This document shows positions 32,300 to 40,865 of a DNA stretch of 64,000 nt, piece after piece. Numbering within the stretch: the stretch's first letter is position 1; each line of letters begins with the position of its first letter. The notes below the pieces were generated by a model that did no database searches, was not told where the DNA came from, and saw nothing but the letters and a program-made list of their open reading frames with translations. A program made the position numbers and the translations under genes. This DNA comes from JAXMAZ01 sp046350115. GTDB lineage: Bacteria > Planctomycetota > Planctomycetia > Gemmatales > Gemmataceae. The DNA is taken from assembly GCA_046350115.1 (NCBI GenBank), contig JAXMAZ010000005.1, positions 62,001-126,000 of the forward strand, in the 5' to 3' direction.

Positions 32300-33010
32300 T
32301 CAGAGGGTGTCCGGGTCGAGGCCGAGTTCGCGGAGCTTGGCCCGCAGCTTGTCGTTGGCCGCCCGCTCGGCCGCGGCCCGCCGCCGCTCCTGGTCCGCCC
32401 GCCGCCGCTCGTCCTCGATCCGGTCGCGGAGTTCGGCCCGGGTCAGAAACCGCTCCCCGTCCGGCCGGTGGATGACCAGGTCCGGGCCGGTCAGGTCGAG
32501 CCGCACGCCAAGCCGCGGGCTGACCCAGGTGCCCCCGTCCCCGGCCGGCGGGGCGGCCAGGTGGGCGGCCACCTCCAGCGTCCGGTCGGCCCGGGTGTAC
32601 ACGGTCAGCCGCTTCCGGTCCGGGTCGTACAGGTAGTACTCCTCGGCCCCGTACCGGTCGTAGAAGGCGAGCTTCCGGCCCAGCTCCCCGGCCCGGTTGC
32701 CCGGGGAGCGGATCTCGAACACCACCTGCGGGAAGACGCCCCCCTCCTCCCATACCTTGTAGCTCCCTCGCCGACCCTTCGGCCGGCCGAACGCCACGTA
32801 CACGTCCGGGGCCGTCCGCACCTTCGGGAACCCCTCCTTGGCGTAGATCAGGTGGTCCCCGGCGACGTACACGTCCGGCCGGTCGCGGAACAGGTCGTCC
32901 AGGTTCCCTTTGATGGTGGTCAGCCACTCGTACTGCAAGTCGTTGTCGGCCATCTGCCGTCCGTCCGAGTCCGGGTAGACGACCGGCGAGGCGGTCGGGG
33001 GGGCGCTCAC
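32300..33010 (-). CDS. Uma2-family (DUF820) protein with C-terminal coiled coil
   Basis: A 236-residue Uma2 protein. The frame is open far upstream; the GTG at 33010 is chosen because GCGGAGGA stands about eight bases before it and the conserved part begins soon after. Domain signs are TAPDVYVAFGRPKGRR, FPQVVFEIRSPGN, RKLAFYDRYGAEEYYLYDPDRK and GVRLDLTGPDLVIHRPDG. The last 45 residues (RAELRDRIEDERRRADQERR and on) form a charged coiled coil, a common tail in planctomycete Uma2 proteins. It is upstream of DUF58 on the same strand and divergent from the GHL10 gene. Confidence 0.85.
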   Translation of the reverse strand: MSAPPTASPVVYPDSDGRQMADNDLQYEWLTTIKGNLDDLFRDRPDVYVAGDHLIYAKEGFPKVRTAPDVYVAFGRPKGRRGSYKVWEEGGVFPQVVFEIRSPGNRAGELGRKLAFYDRYGAEEYYLYDPDRKRLTVYTRADRTLEVAAHLAAPPAGDGGTWVSPRLGVRLDLTGPDLVIHRPDGERFLTRAELRDRIEDERRRADQERRRAAAERAANDKLRAKLRELGLDPDTL

Positions 33011-33098
33011 GGCCGGGTCCTCCGCGGGTTGGTCCGTCGCCGAATTCGGGTCTATGTTACCCGGTATCGCCGTGTACGGGCTATCGCAGGAGATCCGG

Positions 33099-34541
33099 AT
33101 GCGTTCGCTGCCGCTGCTGGCCGCCGTCGTCGGCCTGGCCGCCCCACTCCCCGCCGCCGACCCGCCCCCCCTGGCCCGGGAGTTCCGCGGGGTGTGGGTG
33201 GCGACCGTGTCCAACATCGACTGGCCGTCCAAGCCCGGGCTGCCGGCCGACGCCCAGAAGGCGGAGCTGGTCGCCATCCTGGACAAGTGCAAGGGGCTGA
33301 ACCTGAACGCGGTCGTGTTCCAGGTCCGGCCGATGTGCGACGCCCTGTACGAGTCGAAGCTCGAACCGTGGTCGTCGTTCCTGACCGGCGAGCAGGGCCA
33401 GCACCCGGGGTACGACCCGCTGCGGTTTGCCGTCGACGAGGCCCACGCCCGGGGGCTGGAGCTGCACGCCTGGTTCAACCCGTACCGGGCCTGGTCCCCG
33501 TCCGCCAAGGGGGAGCCGGCGGCCAACCACCTGGTCAAGACCCGCCCGGACCTGGCCAAGAAGTACGGCAAGCACCACTGGCTGAACCCGACCAGCAAGG
33601 AGGTGCAGGACCACTCGCTGGCGGTCATGCTGGACGTGGTCCGGCGGTACGACGTGGATGGCGTCCACATGGACGACTACTTCTACCCGTACCCGGAGCA
33701 GGACGCGGACAAGAAGGAGGTGCCGTTCCCGGACGACGACACCTGGGCGGCGTACCAGGAGGCGGGCGGCCGGCTCGCCCGGGACGACTGGCGGCGGGCG
33801 GCGGTGGACGGGTTCGTCCAGCGGTTGTACGCCGAGGTCCACAAGGCGAAGCCGTGGGTGAAGGTGGGCATCTCCCCGTTCGGCATCTGGCGGCCCGGGC
33901 ACCCGGCGGGGATCGCCGGGTTCGACCAGTACGCCAAGCTGTACGCCGACGCCCGCAAGTGGCTGCGGGAGGGGTGGGTGGACTACTTCACCCCGCAACT
34001 CTACTGGGCGATCGGCCAGGAGAAGCAGAGCTTCCCGAAGCTGCTCGGCTGGTGGGCCGGGGAGAACACCCAGAAGCGGCACCTGTGGCCGGGGCTGGGC
34101 ACCTACCGGCACCCGGCGGCCGAGATCGACTCGCAGATCCAACTGATCCGCGAGTCCGGGGCGGCGACCGGGGAGACCCACTTCAGCATGAAGTCGCTGG
34201 CCGGGGAGAAGGAGGCGATGCTGGCCAAGCGGTACGCCGAGCCGGCGCTGGTGCCGGCGTCCCCGTGGCTAGGCGGGGACAAGCCGGCCGCCCCGGTGGT
34301 CAGCGGGTTCAGCCCGACGGGGTTCGGCACGGGGGTGACGTACCGGCCGCCGGCCGACGGGGTGCGGTGGGTCGTCGTGCGGACCCGGGTGAACGGCCAG
34401 TGGCGCACCGAAGTGGTGCCGGTCCGGCCGGGGTTCCCGGTGGCCGTCACCCGCCCCGCCAACGCCGACGGGTTCGTGGTGACGGCGGTGGACCGGGCCG
34501 GCCGGGAGAGCGACCCGAGCAGCCCGTGGCCCGGCCAGTGA
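33099..34541 (+). CDS. Exported family 10-type glycosyl hydrolase-like protein (GHL10)
   Basis: A 480-residue secreted TIM-barrel protein. The start at 33099 has CAGGAGA upstream and gives a clean signal peptide (MRSLPLLAAVVGLAAPLPAA). Family marks are EFRGVWVATVSNIDWPS, LNAVVFQVRPMCDALYESKLEPWS, HAWFNPYRAW, the active-site-type stretch VDGVHMDDYFYPYPE, VKVGISPFGIWRPG and YFTPQLYWAIGQ. The C-terminal 100 residues look like a fibronectin-type or accessory beta domain. GHL10 proteins are tied to cell-wall or polysaccharide cleavage, but few are characterised. It runs into a Uma2 gene and an aminotransferase on the same strand. Confidence 0.9.
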   Translation: MRSLPLLAAVVGLAAPLPAADPPPLAREFRGVWVATVSNIDWPSKPGLPADAQKAELVAILDKCKGLNLNAVVFQVRPMCDALYESKLEPWSSFLTGEQGQHPGYDPLRFAVDEAHARGLELHAWFNPYRAWSPSAKGEPAANHLVKTRPDLAKKYGKHHWLNPTSKEVQDHSLAVMLDVVRRYDVDGVHMDDYFYPYPEQDADKKEVPFPDDDTWAAYQEAGGRLARDDWRRAAVDGFVQRLYAEVHKAKPWVKVGISPFGIWRPGHPAGIAGFDQYAKLYADARKWLREGWVDYFTPQLYWAIGQEKQSFPKLLGWWAGENTQKRHLWPGLGTYRHPAAEIDSQIQLIRESGAATGETHFSMKSLAGEKEAMLAKRYAEPALVPASPWLGGDKPAAPVVSGFSPTGFGTGVTYRPPADGVRWVVVRTRVNGQWRTEVVPVRPGFPVAVTRPANADGFVVTAVDRAGRESDPSSPWPGQ

Positions 34542-34601
34542 CTTTGGGTGTGCCACCCGGCCGCCGGGTGGTATGACGGAAGGGCCGCCAGGAGCCGACC
34601 G

Positions 34602-35333
34602 ATGCCGACCGCCGCCAAGCGGAAGCCGTCCCGCCCCCGCACCCCGCCGCCGGTGCGGTTCGCCACCGCCGCCGACCTGATGGAGCGGCTCGGGGGCATC
34701 CCGCCGGAGCGGGTGCTGTTCGACCCGCTGCCGGGTACGGCGACCGAGGCGGATCTGGTCTGGCGGCACGACCGGAAGGAGCCTGGGCTGTTAGAGCTGA
34801 TCGATGGCACCCTGGTGAGGAAACCGATGGGGTCACCCGAGTCGTACATCGCCTCCCGGCTGAACGCACGGCTCGATTTGTTCTTGGAAACCCACGACCT
34901 CGGGTTCCTGTACACCACGGACGCGCTGATCCGGGTACACCCGGGCCAGGTCCGCGGCCCGGATGTCAGTTTCACCGGGTGGGCCAAGCGGCCGGACAAG
35001 ACGGTGCCACGGGAGCCGGTCACGGACATCGTTCCAGACCTGGCGGTCGAGATCCTCAGCCCGGGGAACACCCCGAAAGAGATCGCCCGCAAGATCGGCG
35101 AGTACTTCGCCGGCGGCTGCCGGCTGGTGTGGGTGATCGACCCGGACACCGAAGCGGCCGAGGCGTACACGTCGCCGACCGACCGGACCGCCGTCCCGCC
35201 GGCCGGCGCTCTGGACGGCGGCGATGTGTTGCCGGGGTTCCGGCTGCCGCTGGCCAAGCTGTTCGAACGGCTGGCCAAGCCCGCCCCCCAGAAGAAGCCG
35301 CCGGCCAAGAAGCCGCCCCGGAAGAAGAAGTGA
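34602..35333 (+). CDS. Uma2-family (DUF820) protein with Lys/Pro-rich tail
   Basis: A 243-residue Uma2 protein, third of three in the window. The start at 34602 (MPTAAKRKPSRPRTPPP) is basic. The domain core has LLELIDGTLVRKPMGSPESY, RGPDVSFTGWAKRP, VPDLAVEILSPGNTPKEIARKI with the acidic and Ser pair, EYFAGGCRLVWVIDPDTE and LPGFRLPLAKLFERL. The end is a lysine/proline tract (KKPPAKKPPRKKK) that may bind nucleic acid. Its stop overlaps the GTG of the aminotransferase gene. Confidence 0.87.
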   Translation: MPTAAKRKPSRPRTPPPVRFATAADLMERLGGIPPERVLFDPLPGTATEADLVWRHDRKEPGLLELIDGTLVRKPMGSPESYIASRLNARLDLFLETHDLGFLYTTDALIRVHPGQVRGPDVSFTGWAKRPDKTVPREPVTDIVPDLAVEILSPGNTPKEIARKIGEYFAGGCRLVWVIDPDTEAAEAYTSPTDRTAVPPAGALDGGDVLPGFRLPLAKLFERLAKPAPQKKPPAKKPPRKKK

Positions 35334-36211
35334 CCGCCCCGCTCGCCTTCCACAACGGCCGGTTCGTCCCGCCGGGCGAACTCACCTTGTCGTTCGCCGA
35401 CGCCGGGTTCGTCTCGGCCGCCACCGTCACCGACTTCTGCCGCACGTATGACCGCCGGCTGTTCCGCTGGCCGGCCCACCTCGCCCGGCTCCGGCGGGAC
35501 TGCGACGCCCTCGGGCTGGAGCTGCCGTACCCGGACGCCGAGCTGACCGCCGCCGCCGAGCGGTTGGTCGCCAGTGCCCCGGCCGGGGAGTTGGCCGTCG
35601 TGACCTTCGTCACCCCGGGGCCGCTCGGATACCTGCTCGGCGGGGACGGCAACGGCCCGCCGACGGTCGGCATGCACACCCTGTCGCTGCCGGCCGCCCG
35701 GTATCGGCGGTTCTTCGCCGACGGGGTGACGCTGGCCGTCGCCGGGGAGTTGCCGACCGGCCTGCCGCCCGGCGTGAAGCACCGCAGCCGGCTGCACTGG
35801 TGGCTGGCCGACCGGGCGGTGAGCCGCACCCACCCCGGGGCGGTCGCCGTGCTGACGGACGCCGCCGGCACGCCGGACACGGCGCTGGCCTCGGTGCTGG
35901 TCGTCACCGACGGGACGGTGGTCCGGCCGGTGGGGGACGTGCTGGGCGGGATCAGCGTCACCGTGGTTGAAGAACTGTGCGGCCAGCTCGGGTTGCCGTT
36001 CGTCGTCGGGCCGGTCGATGTCCGTGATTTGGGCGGGGTGAGCGAAGTACTGATTGCTGGCAGCGGGTTCGGTGTGGCCGGGGTGCGGCGGATGGTCGGC
36101 CCGGCCGGCGAGAAAACGTTCGCTTGGCCCGGTCCGGTATTCACCCGGCTGTTCGCGGCGTGGGCCGAGTTGGTCGGGCAGAAAGTCGAGCAGGTCACGT
36201 TTGCAGAGTAG
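35330..36211 (+). CDS. PLP-dependent class IV aminotransferase
   Basis: A 293-residue fold-type IV aminotransferase-like protein, of the group that includes branched-chain aminotransferase, D-amino-acid transaminase and aminodeoxychorismate lyase. GTG 35330 overlaps the previous stop (GTGA). Motifs are FHNGRFVPPGELTLSFADAGFVSAATVTDF at the N terminus, the catalytic Lys region GVKHRSRLHWWLADRAV, ASVLVVTDGTVVRP and GGISVTVVEELC, then EVLIAGSGFGVAGVRRM in the cofactor-phosphate part. The specificity cannot be told. A REP pair follows 16 bases after the stop. Confidence 0.85.
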   Translation: MTAPLAFHNGRFVPPGELTLSFADAGFVSAATVTDFCRTYDRRLFRWPAHLARLRRDCDALGLELPYPDAELTAAAERLVASAPAGELAVVTFVTPGPLGYLLGGDGNGPPTVGMHTLSLPAARYRRFFADGVTLAVAGELPTGLPPGVKHRSRLHWWLADRAVSRTHPGAVAVLTDAAGTPDTALASVLVVTDGTVVRPVGDVLGGISVTVVEELCGQLGLPFVVGPVDVRDLGGVSEVLIAGSGFGVAGVRRMVGPAGEKTFAWPGPVFTRLFAAWAELVGQKVEQVTFAE

Positions 36212-36227
36212 AGCCGGTCGGTCTGGT

Positions 36228-36334
36228 GTAGGGCGGGTCAAGCCGGCTTTGCGGCGCCGACCCGCCGGCCCGGGCAAAGACCGCTTGCGACTCGCGGCGG
36301 GTCGGCACCGCAAAGCCGGCTTGACCCGCCCTAC
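36228..36334. repeat. REPIN of the main GTAGGGCGGGTCAAGCC family
   Basis: The left arm starts at 36228 and the right arm ends at 36334, with about 40-base arms that differ at a few positions. It sits between the aminotransferase and rplC. Confidence 0.88.
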
Positions 36335-36471
36335 ACAAATCCCGCCGGTTCGCTATCGTAATCGGTTCTGACACGCCAGGTCCGGCCGTGCCCCCCGGGG
36401 CCGGCGTCGAGTGACGGCGCCTCCTTCGCACCCGCGTGCCACACGCCGCACGCCCCACACGAGGACCGGCC

Positions 36472-37245
36472 ATGCCGCTCGGACTGCTCGGGTACAAAGT
36501 CGGGATGACCCAGGTGTTCAACCCGGACGGGACCATCGAACCGGTGACGGTCATCGAGCTGGGGCCGTGCCCGGTGCTCCAGATCCGCACCAAGGAGAAG
36601 GACGGGTACTCGGCCGTCCAGCTCGGGTTCAAGGACAAGCCGCGGAAGAACGCCACCCGGCCGGAACAGGGGCACGTCGCCGCCAACCTGAAGTCGAAGC
36701 GGAAGGAGGCCCGGCAGAAGGCCGGCGTCCAGATCCCGCCGAAGGCGGACGTCGAGCCGCAGCGGTTCGTCCGCGAGTTCCGGGTGGACAGCCCGACCGT
36801 CACCGTCGGCCAGAAGTTGACCGTGGCCGATGTGTTCGCGGACACCAAGGCGGTGGACGTGATCGGCACCAGCAAGGGCCGCGGCTACCAGGGGGTGATG
36901 AAGCGGCACAACTTCGCGGGTCTGCCGGCCGCCCACGGGGCGAAGAAGGTCCACCGGCAGGCGGGTTCGACCTCGTCCCTGGCGAGCAACCGGGGGTCCG
37001 GCCGACCGAAGAAGGGGTTGAAGCGGGCCGGCCAGTACGGCAACACCCGGGTGACGATCCGCAACCTGGCGGTCGTCCGGACGGACGCCGACAACAACCT
37101 GATCCTGATCCGCGGGGCCGTCCCCGGGCACAACGGGGCGCTGGTCCTGGTCCGGCCGACGAACAAGTTCGGCAGCCGGCACGGCAAGGCGCCGGTCGAG
37201 CAGACCGGGAAGACCAAGATCGTCATCCAGAAGAAGGGCAAGTGA
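36472..37245 (+). CDS. rplC: 50S ribosomal protein L3
   Basis: A 257-residue uL3 protein, which binds 23S rRNA early in assembly and reaches the peptidyl-transferase centre. The signature GLLGYKVGMTQVFNPDG is at the N terminus. The extended loop VIGTSKGRGYQGVMKRHNF, GSTSSLASNRGSGRPKKGLKRAGQYGN and NLILIRGAVPGHNG are standard. It has an internal basic insert (about 65-85) relative to E. coli L3. Unusually it is not flanked by rpsJ or rplD but by an aminotransferase and a truncated GNAT gene, so it lies outside an S10-type operon. A hairpin terminator follows 23 bases after the stop. Confidence 0.97.
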   Translation: MPLGLLGYKVGMTQVFNPDGTIEPVTVIELGPCPVLQIRTKEKDGYSAVQLGFKDKPRKNATRPEQGHVAANLKSKRKEARQKAGVQIPPKADVEPQRFVREFRVDSPTVTVGQKLTVADVFADTKAVDVIGTSKGRGYQGVMKRHNFAGLPAAHGAKKVHRQAGSTSSLASNRGSGRPKKGLKRAGQYGNTRVTIRNLAVVRTDADNNLILIRGAVPGHNGALVLVRPTNKFGSRHGKAPVEQTGKTKIVIQKKGK

Positions 37246-37268
37246 CGCCGGGCCGACCGGCTCGGTGT

Positions 37269-37294
37269 GCCGCCCGTCCGTTGGGACGGGCGGC
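37269..37294 (+). terminator. Intrinsic terminator of rplC
   Basis: An 11-bp perfect stem GCCGCCCGTCC/GGACGGGCGGC has a GTTG loop and is followed by GTCGTTT. Confidence 0.72.
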
Positions 37295-38247
37295 GTCGTT
37301 TCCGGGCGGGTGACGGGGTTCACCTCCGCCGTCCCTGTCTCCTCCAACTCCGTCGGGTCGAAGTCGGGCGGCAGCGGCGGGGCGAGCAGCGCCGACAGCT
37401 CGCGGACCAGCGATCGGTCGTTCTCGTCCAGTTGGTCCATCGCTGACCCGGTCGTCGGGCCGGCCGCGTTCCGGTCGAGTGGGACATCGGCCTCGCGGGC
37501 GTCGGTGCCGGCGACACCCCCGCCGATCTCGGCGAGCACCTCGTCGCCGCCGGGCTGGAGCCGGCCGAAACCGAGGTGGCGATGGCCGCCGACCTCTCCG
37601 CCGTCCCCCCGCCGCCGGCGTCGGCCCTGCAAATCGACCGGGCGACCACCCCGGAGCAGCTCCGGGCGTTCGCCGAGGTGAACGCCGCCAACTGGGTTCC
37701 GCCCGACCCGCACGTCGTGCGGTTCTACGAGCTGGCCACCCCGCTCCGGCTGGCCGCCGACTGCCCGCTGTGGCTGTACGTCGGCCGGGTGGGCGGGGAG
37801 GCGGTGGCGGCGGCCGGGCTGGTGGTCGGGGGCGGGGTGGCGGGGGTGTACGCCGTGTCCACCCGGGCGGCCCACCGGCGGCGGGGGTACGGCACCGCGA
37901 TGATGGCCCGGCTGTTGGCCGACGCCCGCGCCGCCGGCTTGCCGGCCGCCGTCCTCCAGGCGTCCGCCGACGGGGTCGGGCTGTACGCCCGGGTCGGGTT
38001 CCGGCCGGTCGGGCAGTTCACCGAGTACAAGCCCCGGGTCGGCTGAGAACGGCTCGGCGGCGAACCAGTCGGCGACGAGGCCCGGCCGCAGGCGGATCAG
38101 CGTGCTGATGAACTGGACGGTCGCCTTGGCGGCGGACAGGGACGTGCGGCGGTCGTCGCTGGCCATGTCCTGCCGCAGCACGCTCAGGGCGTGAACGGCG
38201 AACTGCCACAGCACCTCGGCCGGCGGTTCGGACGTGACGGCGGGCAT
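37295..38247 (-). pseudogene. Unknown gene interrupted by a 600-bp block
   Basis: From ATG 38247 the minus strand reads a protein-like 67 residues (LWQFAVHALSVLRQDM, AKATVQFISTLIRLRPGLVA, ending AAEPF). The protein-like sequence resumes at 37446 as SAMDQLDENDRSLVRELSAL and PDFDPTELEETG. Removing 37447-38046 joins the two parts in frame through a shared GCTGA. The intervening 600 bases carry a GNAT gene on the other strand. The C-terminal end is unclear because the frame stays open into the rplC terminator, so the true stop may be lost. I do not recognise the family. A TTGACA-like box (TGTCAA on the plus strand, 38282-38287) lies upstream of the start. Confidence 0.55.
37447..38046 (+). pseudogene. 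5'-truncated GNAT acetyltransferase on the inserted block
   Basis: In frame from 37447 the block reads GDTPADLGEHLVAAGLEPAE and MAADLSAVP, the linker typical of two-part GNAT proteins. A complete GNAT core follows: LQIDRATTPEQLRAF, VYAVSTRAAHRRRGYGTAMMARLL (the acetyl-CoA loop RRRGYGTA), VLQASADGVGLYARVGFRPVGQF. The usual N-terminal 50-60 residues and any start codon before 37576 are missing. Translation could still begin at GTG 37576 or ATG 37582 and give a functional acetyltransferase domain. The TGA stop (38044-38046) lies in the right GCTGA direct repeat. The substrate is unknown. Confidence 0.6.
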
Positions 38248-38452
38248 GGCGACACCGGATGTGAACTTGTGAACACTACATTGTCAATCACAATCGGGGA
38301 AAGTCAAGCTGATGGCCGGCGCCACCCTTTGGCTGTGGAGGTTCGGGCATTTAGCTTGCCAGCAAGCTCGGCGGCGGTTGATGGATGCTGGCCCGCCATG
38401 CGAGCTTGCGCCGGCGAATCTATTCAAGAGCACGGCAACCGAGGGTATCCGG

Positions 38453-39040
38453 GTGTTTGAGTTCCACGGCTGGGCAACTATCCGCGTCTCCGCCCCGGAC
38501 ATCGAGCGCCGCTGGGAATTGGAGGCGGTAGCCGTCGCCCGGCTCCGCGAGGCGATCGCGCGGGCTGACGACCAGTTCTCGCTGTTCGACGTGCGGCAGA
38601 CCAGCAACGAGCTGATCGTCCTGTATGCCCACGGCCTGCGCAACCACCGGTTCGAGCCGGTCATCGACCTGTTCCGGTGGGTGGCAGCCGAGCTACCCGA
38701 CTCGTACGGGCTGCTGTACGCCCACGACGATGAGGCCGAGGGTCAGGACAACGAGTTCCGGGTGTGGCGGCTGGCCCGCGGGCGGCTCGAGGAGCGGGCC
38801 GACCCGCTCCTGTCGCCGTACACCCCGACCGTCCAGCCGCCGTCCCCGTTCACCTGCGACGTGCTGTTCGCCTGGCTGTCGCTGCTCGACAACCTCCGCA
38901 CTGCCTACCCGGAGGCCGTGCTGGAGGAGTTGGCCGATTGCGTGTCCCTAGAGCAGGCCGCCTTCCTGCGGCGGCTAGCGGATCGCGCCGCAGCGGCCCC
39001 AGACGCCGAGCCTAGCGATGCACCTGACCCGGCGGCATGA
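38453..39040 (+). CDS. Imm7-like immunity protein
   Basis: A 195-residue protein that begins FEFHGWATIRVS, the start typical of the Imm7 immunity family of polymorphic toxin systems. It is followed by QFSLFDVRQTSNELIVLYAHGLRNHR, SYGLLYAHDDE and EFRVWRLARGRLEERADPLLSPY, which also fit. GTG 38453 is chosen because GAGGG lies seven bases before it and the domain starts at once; longer in-frame starts (38312, 38381) would add an unlikely leader. The C-terminal 70 residues are a helical, Ala/Asp-rich extension. No toxin or secretion gene is adjacent. Family assignment rests on my recall of the pattern. Confidence 0.65.
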   Translation: MFEFHGWATIRVSAPDIERRWELEAVAVARLREAIARADDQFSLFDVRQTSNELIVLYAHGLRNHRFEPVIDLFRWVAAELPDSYGLLYAHDDEAEGQDNEFRVWRLARGRLEERADPLLSPYTPTVQPPSPFTCDVLFAWLSLLDNLRTAYPEAVLEELADCVSLEQAAFLRRLADRAAAAPDAEPSDAPDPAA

Positions 39041-39099
39041 TAGATATCTGGGAGTTCGAGCGTACCTGATGCCGCCGAGCAGGTGAGTGAGATCGTTCG

Positions 39100-39657
39100 A
39101 TGGCCGACCCGGTGCTACGAGCGGCGAACCTGGCCGATGCGTCGGCGATCGCATCACTCATCGCGGCGTCGGCCCGGGGGCTGTGCGGGCGGGACTACAC
39201 TTCTGCCCAGATCGAGGCGGCCCTCGGCACCGCCTGGGGGTGCGACACCGAGTTGATCCGCGACGGTACCTACTTCGTCGCCGAGACGGCCGCCGAACTC
39301 GTCGCCTGCGGCGGGTGGGGGAAGCGGCGGACGCTGTTCGGCGGGGGCGCCCGGCCGGGCCGGCAGTCGGAGCTGCTCGACCCGGCCCACGAGGCGGCCC
39401 GCATCCGGGCGTTCTTCGTCCATCCGGAGTGGGCCGGCAAGGGGCTGGCGGCGGCGCTGCTGGCCCGCAGCGAGGCGGAGGCCCGGCGGCACGGGTTCGC
39501 CGAAGCCGAGCTGGCCGCCATCCTGACCGGCGTGCCGTTCTACGCCAAGCACGGGTACACGGCCGGGCCGGCGTTCGACCACCCGCTGCCGTGCGGGCTG
39601 ACCATCCGGCTGGTGCCGATGCGCCGCCGGCTCGGCCCATCGCCATTCGGCGCTTGA
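39100..39657 (+). CDS. GNAT-family N-acetyltransferase
   Basis: A 185-residue GNAT protein. It reads VLRAANLADASAIASLIAASARGL at the N terminus, YFVAETAAELVACGGW, then the acetyl-CoA motif A region RIRAFFVHPEWAGKGLAAALLARSEAEARRHG, and the C-terminal strand AKHGYTAGPAF. Loop residues are GKGLA rather than the canonical R/Q-x-x-G-x-G/A, but the fold is convincing. The substrate is unknown. It is a single gene between the Imm7-like and kinase genes. Confidence 0.9.
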   Translation: MADPVLRAANLADASAIASLIAASARGLCGRDYTSAQIEAALGTAWGCDTELIRDGTYFVAETAAELVACGGWGKRRTLFGGGARPGRQSELLDPAHEAARIRAFFVHPEWAGKGLAAALLARSEAEARRHGFAEAELAAILTGVPFYAKHGYTAGPAFDHPLPCGLTIRLVPMRRRLGPSPFGA

Positions 39658-39722
39658 CCAGACCGTCGCGATGAGGTCCGATGCGACAATGGGCGTGACC
39701 GCTGGTCGCCGGGGGCGAGCCG

Positions 39723-40865
39723 ATGAGCGCGGAAGGCCGACGGGACGACGCGACCGCGGCCGGGCCGACGGACCCGGCCACCACCGCCGGCCGCCGGCCC
39801 GGGGGCGAGCCGGACGAGACCGGCCCCGCCGGCCCGGACCCGTCCGCCGGCCCGGCCGCCGGCCCGGCCATGATCGGCCGGTATCGGATCGACCGGGTGC
39901 TCGGCCGGGGCGGGATGGGGCTGGTCTACCTCGGCCACGACCCGGTCCTCGGCCGGCCGGTCGCGGTCAAGGTGATCCGCCCGCGGGACCCCCGGTGGGC
40001 GGACGGGACGTTCGCGTCCACCCGGCTGCGGGAGTCGTTCGCCGAGGAGGCCCGGATCGGCGCCCAGCTCAACCACCCGGCGATCGCCACCGTGTTCGAC
40101 TACGGGTACCAGGGGGACGACCCGTACATCGTGTTCGAGTACGTCGGCGGCGAGACCCTGGACCAGACCCTGGCCCGCCGCGGCCGGGTGCCGCTGGACG
40201 AGGCCCGGCTGATCCTCGCCCCGCTGGCCCAGGCGCTGCACTTCGCCCACGCCCGGCACGTCGTCCACCGGGACCTGAAGCCGGCCAACATCCGGGCGAC
40301 CGAGTACGGGCAGTACAAGATCCTCGACCTCGGGCTGGCCCGGGAGTTCCGGACCGAGCAGGACTGGCGGTTCGCCGGCACCCCCCGGTACGCCTCCCCG
40401 GAGCAGGCGGCCGGGTTGCCGTGCGACGGGCGGACGGACCAGTACGCGCTGGCCCTGATCGGGTACGAGCTGCTGACCGGCCGGCGGGCGTTCGACGCGG
40501 CCGACACCGGGGCGCTGCTGCGGGCCCACCGGGAGGATCCGCCGCCGCGGCTGCGGGACGCCCGGCCGGACGCCCCGGAGTCGGTCGAGGCGGCCCTCGT
40601 GCGGGCCATGGCCAAGGAGCCGAACGACCGGTTCCTGACGTGTGAGGCGTTCGCCGCCGCCCTCGGCTGCCAGTTCCTGACCGACGCCCCGGCGGTCGCC
40701 CTGGTCAAGGCCGGGTGGGCGTACCGGCCGACCGGCCGGTGGCGGACCCCGCGGCTCCAGATCCGGTTCACCCGGCGGGGCTGCGGGTGCCGGTGGTGCT
40801 CGCCGACGACGCCCTGTACGCCGAGTCGTACGGCCACCTCCGCACGCTGCCCCTGGCCGAGGTGA
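39723..40865 (+). CDS. Serine/threonine protein kinase, 5' part of a frameshifted gene
   Basis: A disordered Pro/Gly/Asp-rich head of about 50 residues precedes a complete Hanks kinase domain: GRYRIDRVLGRGGMGLVY, VAVKVIRP, HRDLKPAN, ILDLGLA (DLG instead of DFG), GTPRYASPEQ, DGRTDQYALALIGYELLTG. After about residue 350 (LQIRFT) the frame turns into Cys/Arg-rich nonsense and stops at 40865. The sensible continuation (LRVPVVLADDALYAES) is in the -1 frame from about 40780. A one-base loss or an assembly error would explain this; a programmed frameshift is possible, but no slippery heptamer with a structure was recognised. See the partner entry 40786-42718. Confidence 0.8.
   Translation: MSAEGRRDDATAAGPTDPATTAGRRPGGEPDETGPAGPDPSAGPAAGPAMIGRYRIDRVLGRGGMGLVYLGHDPVLGRPVAVKVIRPRDPRWADGTFASTRLRESFAEEARIGAQLNHPAIATVFDYGYQGDDPYIVFEYVGGETLDQTLARRGRVPLDEARLILAPLAQALHFAHARHVVHRDLKPANIRATEYGQYKILDLGLAREFRTEQDWRFAGTPRYASPEQAAGLPCDGRTDQYALALIGYELLTGRRAFDAADTGALLRAHREDPPPRLRDARPDAPESVEAALVRAMAKEPNDRFLTCEAFAAALGCQFLTDAPAVALVKAGWAYRPTGRWRTPRLQIRFTRRGCGCRWCSPTTPCTPSRTATSARCPWPR

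Noticed and set aside
38312..38452. A longer N terminus for the Imm7-like gene from ATG 38312 or 38381
   Set aside because: The added residues look non-coding, whereas GTG 38453 has a ribosome-binding site and the domain begins immediately after it.
40770..40800. A programmed -1 frameshift joining the kinase and its membrane part
   Set aside because: No clear slippery heptamer with a downstream structure was recognised, and other nearby genes also have frame breaks. A deletion or assembly error is more likely.
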